64,000 nt of DNA from Turnera subulata (Eukaryota; Streptophyta; Magnoliopsida; Malpighiales; Passifloraceae): NCBI GenBank assembly GCA_028386065.3, contig JAKUCV010007448.1:84551-148550 (forward strand), read 5' to 3'. A program made the position numbers and the translations under genes. A model generated the notes under the pieces. The model saw nothing but the letters and a program-made list of their open reading frames with translations. It did not search any database and was not told where the DNA came from. Numbering within the stretch: position 1 is the stretch's first letter; every line of letters begins with the position of its first letter. Positions 56,071-64,000 of this stretch are shown piece by piece.

Positions 56071-57096
56071 TTACAATATTCCATTATTGCTAATTTGCTT
56101 GTAGGATCCATCTCTCCTTTCTAAATGGTCTGTAATATTAATTTGGTCATGTATTGACAACTGTGTTTGTAACAAACTCTCTATTTGTATGATCAATATA
56201 TATCGATGCTTGCTGACAAAAAAAAAATTGTTTAATTTTATAATTTAAAATTTGTTGATTAATGATGACCTTGAATTTGGGCTAATTAGAACCTGATTCT
56301 TTTTTAACCAAATCTTAGGCTCCATTTAGGAGAATAAGATCCATATTTAAGCGAAGATTATGAATGTTCCAATTCCGGATTGTCACATGGCCGTGTCTAA
56401 TTTTGGCATCTCAACTAAAAACACTATTAAAAAATCATCACTTCAAGCCACTTCAAGGCCCGCTCTAGGGCATATTAAACCGCGGCGCAGGGGGATGACC
56501 GGCGAGTTTATCAAGTCTGACGTTCAACTTGATAATTTGTACCTCTCTCCTTTGATAAAGGAAAAACCAAATAAAATCGTCGATCCCCCGTTGATCAATT
56601 CCTGGTAAATTTTGGAATGGGGTTATCCTAGCTAGCTAGTTAGGATTGGGGGACCATACATGAGCAAATCAATATTCAACGTCAACATATTTAATAATTT
56701 TAACCAAGTATTAAGAACTTAGCTAGACTGAAGCTTGGCGAATGTATGTGTTAATGAAACATTACACGCATGGGATTTTTGACAATTTGGGATGGGCCTG
56801 GAAAGTGAGGGAGGAAACATAAATGGAATTAGTTAATGGGAAACCAAAGCGTTGCCTTAACTAGGATAGGAATTTTTCTTATATTTAATTGCATCCTTAG
56901 CTTCTTTTCCTAACTTGGAAAAAGAGACGAAGCCACATTATAGTTTTTTTTTTTTTTTAATCAACTAGCCACAATATATATACTGGCCTATATATACCAC
57001 ACCCCACACCCCACACCCCAAGCATCCAACAACTTACAATTATCTACTACGTACTAGAGCAAACCCCAAAATACCATAATTCGCTCCTTAAAAATT
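56071..57096. other. Intergenic and promoter of the thaumatin-like gene
   Basis: An 82-codon frame at 56360-56608 (+) is of unknown content. The right end holds the thaumatin-like promoter and leader, with a CCACACCCCACACCCC tract at about 56997-57020. Confidence 0.5.
56989..56996 (+). promoter_or_regulatory. TATA box of the thaumatin-like gene
   Basis: CCTATATATACCAC lies about 100 bases before the ATG at 57097, at a normal distance for a plant promoter with a short leader. Confidence 0.65.
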
Positions 57097-57774
57097 ATGC
57101 TTTTCATTATGCTTTTCACAATCTCCTCTCTTACTATCCTTCTCCATTTAACCTCCACCACAGTAAAGGCTGCAAATTTTGCCGTCACAAATAACTGTCC
57201 CTACACCGTATGGGCCGCTGCCTCCCCGGGTGGCGGTAGGCAACTTAACCAGGGCGGGACATGGTCCTTCGACGTGGACCCGGGCACAGCAGGAGCCCGT
57301 ATCTGGGCCCGAACCAACTGCCAATTCGACGGCTCCGGGAACGGCCGGTGTGAGACAGGAGACTGTGGACGCCTAGAATGCCAGGGGTACGGTTCACCAC
57401 CAAATACCCTGGCAGAATATGCCCTGAACCAATTCAACAACCTCGACTTCTTTGACATCTCCCTTGTTGATGGGTTTAATGTTCCATTGGAGTTTAGCCC
57501 AACATCAGGTGGGTGCAGTAGAGGTATAAGGTGCACGGCAGATATAAATGGGCAGTGCCCTAATGAGTTGAGGGCACCAGGTGGATGTAACAATCCATGC
57601 ACTGTGTTCAAGACCGACGAGTATTGTTGCACTAGTGGGAATTGTAGTCCTACTCCGTTTTCTAGGTTCTTCAAGGAGAGGTGTCCTGATGCTTATAGTT
57701 ATCCCAAGGATGATCAGACCAGCACTTTCACTTGCCCTGGAGGAACTAACTATAAGGTTGTCTTCTGCCCATGA
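57097..57774 (+). CDS. Thaumatin-like / osmotin-type PR-5 protein
   Basis: PR-5 proteins are secreted defence proteins that bind fungal cell-wall glucans or permeabilise hyphae and respond to osmotic stress. The single exon gives 225 residues. A signal peptide (hydrophobic [15 protein letters not shown]) probably ends after about residue 25, before [16 protein letters not shown]. All 16 cysteines of the large thaumatin-like fold are present and the length is normal. The cleft-forming REDDD residues are plausibly present. The protein ends TNYKVVFCP with no C-terminal vacuolar extension, suggesting an apoplastic product. A shorter alternative Met (position 5) would also keep the signal peptide. 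No defects are seen. Confidence 0.95.
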   Translation: MLFIMLFTISSLTILLHLTSTTVKAANFAVTNNCPYTVWAAASPGGGRQLNQGGTWSFDVDPGTAGARIWARTNCQFDGSGNGRCETGDCGRLECQGYGSPPNTLAEYALNQFNNLDFFDISLVDGFNVPLEFSPTSGGCSRGIRCTADINGQCPNELRAPGGCNNPCTVFKTDEYCCTSGNCSPTPFSRFFKERCPDAYSYPKDDQTSTFTCPGGTNYKVVFCP

Positions 57775-58049
57775 TGATCGAGCTAGATATATATATTACA
57801 GTTTGGGTTGGGCACTATATATATAAGAAAATAAAGATGGATCAGACTCCGCATGCAGGGCTAGCACTGGTGCAATGCAATAGACGAAAATGCAGTGATG
57901 TTTTCTAATTTTAAAAGCTTCGGTTTGAACTGTAGTTTTTGTTTGAGCAGCATGTGCCCAATACAAAAACATATATAAACATATAAATATAAATGGTGAA
58001 ATTAAGATTACAAAGTTGTATATAAAAGAATCTATTTCTTTTATCTAAA
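57775..58049. other. 3' flank of the thaumatin-like gene
   Basis: 3' untranslated region and AT-rich spacer. No gene is seen. Confidence 0.5.
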
Positions 58050-58061
58050 TGCAACATTATT

Positions 58062-58243
58062 TTTTTTGTTGCCCTACCGGTTCGGCTTACGCCTAATCCG
58101 GTTCGATCCAGGTAGTACACCTCGGGTGGTGGGTGAATCTCCCAGCAGGGGTGGCTGCGTACGTGAGGGATCGAACCTGTGTGCCCTCACTTAAGCGGAA
58201 TGAGCCTGCTTACCAACTCATCCAACCCCATTAGGTTCTAACC
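58062..58243 (-). mobile_element. tRNA-derived SINE
   Basis: Flanked by perfect 12-bp target duplications TGCAACATTATT (58050-58061 and 58244-58255). The minus strand has A box GGTTGGATGAGTTGGTAAGC and B box GGTTCGATCCCT, and an A-tail (seen as T at 58062 onward). It shares its head with the SINE at 21593. Confidence 0.92.
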
Positions 58244-58255
58244 TGCAACATTATT

Positions 58256-59048
58256 GAAACCATATATCACATAAAAGTTGTAGCACTAGGTAGCTAGGTA
58301 CCTTTGGAGGTTTCACTTCATGATTTTGATTTATGTTCCATTATAATTGAAAACATAGCATTAAGAAGTGAAAAACCATAAAAAGTGATCTTGTAACGTA
58401 CTTTCACCCCCTCTTCTTTATGTCAAGTTTTCATTAATTGTCGGAAAAAAAAAAGTTATATTAATAGACACACGTTTGCTCCTGTTCGCACTATTTCTTA
58501 ACACTGCCACGAAGCGTGCCAGGAAGAGAGGGGAGATGGTTGGGCCTAGGAGAGAAGAATACAAGGTGCATGGACCTTTTAAGCGTCAAATAGTGGCTGC
58601 AGAAACATTTCAGGGGTAGCTATTCATTTTGGGCCTTTTGGCATTTATTTGACCCATAGATAGGGAAGATGATAGGGCTAGGGGCGTTTGGGCTTTCATT
58701 AAAGCTGTGCATGAATTGATGGATTGCACCCCAGCTGAGGGGGCTCTATTCCCATTTATTTCACTCACATCAGTAATTTTCTTCTCACTCAACATTTTAG
58801 CCACTTCGTTTCCAAAATTAAGTTAATTTGATACCAAGAATAACACTTTAATATTTTTTTCATAAAACTTGAATTATTTTTTGTACAAGTGATTGAGAAT
58901 GGCCCCCCTCACGATGGTGGATCCAACAAGATTTTCTTTTAACCTGTGGGTACATTTGTTGCTATTAAGTCCAAAGCCAATTAATCATCCTATACAACAA
59001 GAACAAGCCTCTCAGGTTCATGCCTAATTGCCTATGCATGTATTATTA
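58256..59048. other. Intergenic, no gene recognised
   Basis: An unrecognised minus-strand frame (58610-58804) may be an old transposon scrap. Nothing else is supported. Confidence 0.4.
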
Positions 59049-59370
59049 AGGGGCGGATCCAGGAAAAAATTTTTGGGGGGCCAAAACATAGTATCTTTTA
59101 GAATAATAGGGACTGAGTTGTACTGTATGAGAAAAAATAGGGTGTGTTAACTATACTGTATGAAAAAAGGGAAAAAATGAAGCAAAAACTTAACTCTCAT
59201 GACTCAAAGGGAAAAAATGAAGCAAAAAATTAACTCTCATTGTTGAGTGTATGGAGCAACACGCTAACCACTAAACGACCTAGCATATTATGAAATTTTA
59301 TTTCCATATATAGCTAAAAATTGATTCTAGGGCGGGCCTGGCCCCCCTTGCTCCCCCTAAATCCACCCCT
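59049..59370. mobile_element. hAT-like MITE, older relative
   Basis: Ends AGGGGCGGATCCAGG and CTAAATCCACCCCT are inverted, and the interior shares GGGACTGAGTTGTA and GGGCGGGCCTGGCCCC with the element at 54188 in opposite orientation. No clean target duplication is visible, so it is older or damaged. Confidence 0.7.
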
Positions 59371-60478
59371 ATATATAAATATAATCTTAACACATCCTTT
59401 TACATCTCATTCACAGCTTCATTTCAATTATGATCTGAACCAGACTAATTAACTGCACATTGAAGCGAAAGAATTATTCTTCTCACCGTTCCAGATGCCT
59501 GCATACTTTTCCATTGCTAGTCTATAATTAATTTATTAGGTTAGGGAAGCCTTTTTCCTGTGTCAAAATAAGTAATTTCTTGACATTCTTGTCATGACCA
59601 AGACTATTCCATCAATTTTACTGGGTCAACATTGACGGAAATCACTCCTATGTGTGGCTGCTACATCCTTACTAGAAGATGAAGATTTGCCCCTTCATCA
59701 GCGCCGGGTAACACTGCGGTTCAGTGACGTTGCTATTGTACTATGTATATCCAAACTAATTTCTAACCTCATACTATTATATATGGATCGTGCCTTGGAA
59801 AATTCAATGCAAAACATTTTTGGACATACTATGATTTATTTTGCATTCATCACACGGCACATCGATGTTACTCGCAGAGTACTGCCACGTGCTGGTATAA
59901 TTCATCCACTAGAATATTGGAGAAACAATTGGGAGATAGAGGGTAGGCTAATGAAAAAACATATCCTTAAGATATCATACAAGAATGACGACAAAATATG
60001 GGAATTGGCCTAACGGTAGAACTTCAGTTAGAAGAGATGAAGAATCTCAATTATATCATCATTTCAACATTGAAAAGTCGCTCTTTCTTTTCTTTTTTTC
60101 CCACCTCTCCAAAGGAAATCTATAATTGCCAATAAACATCTGTCTGAAAAGAACTTTGATGTTAGATATCCATTATGAACAAAGCTTAATTATCACATGA
60201 TACAACATAGCCAGAATAGTATTGAAAGTATCAACTTAGTATTTTTTTCGGAGTTAATTGTATGAATTAATTAGTGTATGTATACCTAGAATTTTTTTTC
60301 CCAAAATCGTCGGATAAAGGGCTTTGAAAGTCCTATTATTCTTAATCATTTTTCAATCAAGTCTCATAATTATTTTTTTGATTAATCCGTTTATTAAAGA
60401 AGTCCTATTTATGTTTTCCATCCAATATTGTTGAGTTGGCACTTATCTTATGACGTGACATTATACACGTCATATGCT
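59371..60478. other. Intergenic; one weak ORF
   Basis: A 119-codon frame at 59654-60013 (+) is unrecognised and AT-rich, with no promoter or homology clue. It may be a transposon relic. Confidence 0.35.
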
Positions 60479-60531
60479 GACGTGTTAAATTGTCCACATC
60501 ATTAGGACTTAATTGTTCAAATTAAAAAATT
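60479..60531 (+). repeat. Left part of an inverted repeat pair
   Basis: GACGTGTTAAATTGTCCACA and the following ATCATTAGGACTTAATTGTT match the reverse complement of 63756-63802 with several mismatches. The pair encloses the solo LTR, suggesting that the LTR element jumped into an older small inverted-repeat transposon. Confidence 0.6.
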
Positions 60532-60605
60532 TTAGGACTCGTTTAAAGATCTTTAATCTTAAATTATAAGACTTCTAAGAATCTTTAATCTTAAAATAAT
60601 AAAAT

Positions 60606-63091
60606 TGAAACGCCCCGACCAGTATTTACCGTACACAGTAAACACAGGCCGGAACTGTGACAACCCAGCCCAACAAGGCCTAGCATACAGTGTATATCAC
60701 AATAACTCGGGCTCAACAGCCCATAATAAAAACATCGATAATATCTCAACACGGCCCAATGGCCCAACAGTAACATATCAAAACTGGCCCAATGGCCCAA
60801 CAACAATAACAATATGCACAGCGGAAGACTTAAACTCACTAACACTGTATGCGACACATGCAATCTATGGATCCAAGCCTGTCCAAGGGAAACGCTGCAG
60901 CCTGTCTGGAATGCACTAAGCCTGTACATGAAACAACTCATCCTACGAGATGAAACCCCACAGGCGAGGGGTGAGTCCGAAACGCTCACCGACGAAAGAT
61001 AAACAGTGATATATTCAACCATAATACTTTCGAAGTAATGCAACCATCAACAGATGAAACAACACACACAACACAACAGAGGAATCTAAGTCAAACAACG
61101 CATCAAGGAATCTAACACAACCAACACGTCAAAGGAATCTCACTTAATCACATCAAAGCCAAGACCAAAAGATTACTTATTAGTTTTTATTACCAATTTT
61201 ATCTTCCGGGCCCCGTCACTGGACAAGCTAGGGTCGTACCTGGTTATTAACTAATTCTGGATGCCAGGCCCCACCACAATCCGGGATCAACATCCCCATA
61301 TCTCAAATCTGGGATCAACATCCCAATATCTCAAATCCGGGGTCAACACCCCAATATCACAAATCCGGGATCAACATCCCAATATCATAAATCCGGGGTC
61401 AACACCCCAACCAACAAACCCTCTAGCAAGACACCACAGAACTAGTCTTTAACCATCTAGTCGTACCACTACTTTCCAAGTGACAATTACATCATCTCAT
61501 AATCAAATCCAATTCCATTTCCAAACAGTGTCAGCCCAGGCCTTGTACAGTGCTAACCCAGGCCCCAATAGGAGCCCAGGTGTAAGCCCACGCACAGGCC
61601 CATGAGACACAGCCCACAACCCAACCTGTCATCCACTCAATTTAAATCACGGCCCAAAACTAATACCCAAGCCCTTACCCACTCAAGCCCAAAAATCAAG
61701 CCCAAACAACAAACCAGCCCACAAGCTCTAACCCATCAACTAAACCCTACCCAACATCACAGCCCAACACAAAACCCATCCATCAGAACAGGGTCAACCC
61801 GACCCGTGACCCACATCCGGGTCATCTCTTCCCAAGCTCACCTTGGGTGATGCAGCGGCGGCGACGAATGGACGGGGACGGGAACGGCGTCGCTGCACGC
61901 GAGGCGAGGTGAAGGAGGGTGCAGGTGGGCGGCGCTCGGCTACTGATGCTGTTGGCGACGGCGGCGTGACTTGGAAGGGGCGACGACGGCACTACTGACG
62001 GGCGAGAGACGACGGCCGGTGCGGTAAGAGGCGCGCGGCTGCGCTGGTCGTTGCGAGCAGAGGAAGGGCAACCTCGGGGTGGTTCGCCGTGCGTGGGTGG
62101 AAGACGGCGACGGTCTCTGTTTCCCGTCGTTGGCTGCAGCCATCTCGCATATGGAGGAGGAGACGCCAGTGGCTGTACGTGGTGGTGAAGAAGAAAGAAA
62201 AGGAGGGGCTCGACTGTGTGGTGGCAACGACGGCGAAGGGAGGAGAGGACATGGAATAACGGAGGGAAGAGGGAAGGGGAAGTTGGTGGCGGCGCTTGGT
62301 GGCTCTCGGGTGGTGATATGATGATGGCCGGTGGAGGGTGGTTGTTGGTGTGTGTGGGTCGGTTTCGGCCGGCGGTGATGAGGGAAGGAAAGACAAAGGA
62401 AGAGAGGAGGAGAAGGAAAGGGGAAAGGGTGCAGAGGGAGGATGCAGGGGAGGCGTGAGGAGATCGGGTAGTGGGGAGGAGAATGATTAAGGGGGAGATG
62501 AAGATGACAAGGAAGAAGAAGAAGACAAGAGAAAAAGAGGAGCAAGTGGGGAGGGAGTGTCGGTCACGGGTGAGGCGGCTGAGAAGAAAGAAAAATGGAG
62601 AAGAAAAGAAAAGAAAGGAGAAAAGAAAGGAAGGGAAGGAAAAGAAAGAAAAGAGAGAAGGAAGTGGGGCCCACGTGGCCGGGAAAAACTGGGAGAGAGA
62701 AGAAATGTAGCCGGGAAAGAGGAAGAGAAAGGAAAGAGGTGGAAGAAGAGTGGCTCGGGCAAGCCTCATATGGCCGGTCCGGATTCTCGCGTCGGAATCT
62801 CGTAGACGCAGGGATACTCCCGTCTTTCCGACAAATTCCGTCCCGGGTCCAAAAATACAACTTGGGCTCGGAAAATCCGATTAATCCTCCTGAACGTCGT
62901 CCAAGTCTCGGAACTGAAAACCGAGGTTCGGTTAGTTAGGAAGATGCTCCCGAGCGCGGGAAAATTCTCGGTTCGAAAAACGACTCCCGTTTACCTCGAA
63001 TTAATTACCCGAGATTAATTCAACAGTAAATCATGGTAAAACAATTTCTACAGTCCCGGTAAAAATCCAAATTTTTACCCGGGCTGTTACA
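60606..63091 (-). mobile_element. Solo LTR (about 2.5 kb, probably Gypsy type)
   Basis: On the minus strand it starts TGTAACAGCCCGGGTAAAAA and ends CGGGGCGTTTCA, an LTR with TG..CA ends. It is flanked by the perfect 5-bp target duplication AAAAT (60601-60605 and 63092-63096). No internal retrotransposon region is present, so it is a solo LTR left by LTR-LTR recombination. The long LTR and its start sequence fit large plant Ty3/Gypsy families, but without the interior this is inference. It is rich in GGCCCA words (60690-61790), followed by a purine-rich block at 62390-62760. Confidence 0.88.
61280..61409 (-). repeat. 28-bp tandem repeat with compensatory palindromes
   Basis: Five units of exactly 28 bases start hairpin-like words at 61283, 61311, 61339, 61367 and 61395. 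Three are GGGAT-caac-ATCCC and two are GGGGT-caac-ACCCC, so both arms change together. Confidence 0.9.
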
Positions 63092-63109
63092 AAAATTCCA
63101 AAATTTTAA

Positions 63110-63700
63110 ATTTTAAACTATAAAATATTAATCTTAAAATAATAAAATTATAAATACTAAAATCTTAAATCTTAAACCTTACATCCTAAAATACTAAAAT
63201 CCTAAACCTGAAAACCTAATTCTAAAACCTTCCCAATTCCTAAATTTTGAGTTTTATTTTTGGATTTAGATTTAAGATTTAAAGTTTAAGGTTCAGAATT
63301 TAGGATTAATATTAGGAATTCGAGTTACACATTAATGTTTTAAACTTTAGTATTTTAGAATTTAATATTTCATGGTTGTAATATTTAAGTTTAATGTTTT
63401 AGGTTTTCAAGTTTCAGGGTTATACGATAAATGATCTAACAATTATGACCTTAAGGTTTATTATTTTAAGATATAAGGCTTCAAAATTTAAGGTTTCACA
63501 ATTTTAATAATTAAAATTTATTTAAGATTTAAGATTTAAAAATTTAACGTTTATAAATTTTGAGCATAAAATTTTTAAATTTAGAATTTTAGTATTTTAA
63601 GATGTAAGATTTAAGTTTTTTGAGTCTAAGATTTGCAATTTTATGTATTTTAGGGTTTAGAACTTGAAAAATAAAAAATTTTATGATTTTACGGTTTAAG
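63110..63700. repeat. Degenerate TTTAGG-like repeat DNA in two orientations
   Basis: From about 63110 to 63240 the plus strand repeats words such as CTTAAACC and CCTAAAAT (C-rich). From about 63250 to 63680 it repeats TTTAGGATT and TTTAAGGTT (G-rich). It resembles heavily decayed telomere-type repeats meeting head to head. Confidence 0.5.
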
Positions 63701-63755
63701 ATCTTTAAAATTCCTATAACTTATAAATTAATATTAATTGACTCCTATAAATTTT

Positions 63756-63802
63756 TGATTCGATCAATTAAGTCCTATTAACATGGACATTTTGACATGT
63801 CA
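63756..63802 (-). repeat. Right part of the inverted repeat pair
   Basis: GATCAATTAAGTCCTATTAA plus CATGGACATTTTGACATGTC pairs with 60479-60531. It is interrupted on its outer side by the next LTR at 63803. Confidence 0.6.
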
Positions 63803-64000
63803 TGAAACGCCCCGTCCCGTATTTACCGTACACAGTAAACACGTGCCGGAACTGTGACAACCCAGCCCAACAAGCCTAAGCATACAGTGTATATCACAAT
63901 AACTTGGGCTCAACAGCCCATAATGAAAACATCGATAATATCTCAACACGGCCCAATGGTCCGATAATAACATATCAAAACTGGCCCAACGGCCCAACAA
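63803..64000 (-). mobile_element. Second LTR of the same family (runs out of the window)
   Basis: From TGAAACGCCCCGTCCCGTAT it follows the left end of the solo LTR at 60606 almost base by base to the window end, with a handful of differences. It may be another solo LTR or one end of a full element in minus orientation. Confidence 0.88.

Noticed and set aside
58610..58804. 64-codon minus-strand ORF
   Set aside because: No recognised protein and no flanking signals; it could be a transposon scrap but cannot be supported.
59654..60013. 119-codon plus-strand ORF
   Set aside because: AT-rich, no known domain, no promoter sign; it may be a transposon relic.
61280..61409. CRISPR-like regular repeat array
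   Set aside because: Repeats are 28 bases head to tail with no unique spacers, inside a plant LTR; this is a minisatellite.
61822..62769. 315-codon minus-strand ORF rich in Ser, Pro and Phe
   Set aside because: It lies wholly inside the solo LTR on a purine/pyrimidine-skewed block; all frames there are low-complexity and open by composition.

Overview
This window is nuclear DNA of a flowering plant, most likely a eudicot. The genes have many short AT-rich introns with GT..AG borders, plant-only families occur (PATROL1-type MUN protein, TGD2, class-B heat shock factor, R1R2R3-MYB), there is a eukaryotic tRNA-Cys, and much of the rest is plant transposons. No bacterial, organellar or viral segment was seen. 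The species cannot be named from the sequence alone.

Layout. 1-2.2 kb: last seven coding exons of a PATROL1/unc-13-like gene (+). 4.2 kb: a near-perfect 31-bp hairpin. 4.6-5.1 kb: BAP-type C2-domain gene (-). 5.7-5.9 kb: a 5'-truncated LINE with a 25-bp target duplication. 7.1 kb: tRNA-Cys(GCA). 7.46-21.29 kb: one Mutator-like (MULE) terminal-inverted-repeat element, inflated from about 1.1 kb to 13.8 kb by two Copia-type LTR retrotransposons inserted in opposite orientation. 23.1-24.4 kb: HSFB2-type heat shock factor (-) with two perfect heat shock elements upstream. 29.4-32.2 kb: TGD2 (+). 33.1-36.9 kb: a decayed LINE. 37.6-39.3 kb: RH47/ISE1-like DEAD-box helicase (+). 40.5-43.4 kb: UDP-glucose 4-epimerase (-). 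46.4-49.6 kb: R1R2R3-MYB gene (-) with an E2F site and an AACGG motif upstream. 50.4-51.9 kb: a Pack-MULE candidate with long inverted repeats and a perfect 9-bp target duplication. 53-60 kb: SINEs, a hAT-like MITE, weak hypothetical ORFs and a thaumatin/osmotin-like gene (57.1 kb, +). 60.6-63.1 kb: a solo LTR with a perfect 5-bp target duplication; another LTR of the family enters at 63.8 kb and leaves the window.

The host genes are independent single-copy-type plant genes and do not form a pathway cluster. They cover vesicle tethering, plastid lipid import, organellar RNA metabolism, UDP-sugar interconversion, cell-cycle transcription, heat-stress transcription and defence.

The most interesting signal lies inside the two Copia elements. 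Both carry, in the position of gag and antisense to the retrotransposon, the same reading frame with its own upstream TATA box. Between the copies this frame shows about 28 synonymous but only about 11 amino-acid-changing codon differences over roughly 103 codons, while the retrotransposon's own integrase and reverse-transcriptase remnants are full of stops. In the complete copy the frame runs into the N-terminal part of a LINE-type endonuclease domain. This looks like a protein-coding passenger gene kept under selection on a non-autonomous Copia family. The same elements hold an array of short palindromes with changing arms and a nearly constant loop. All counts were made by eye.
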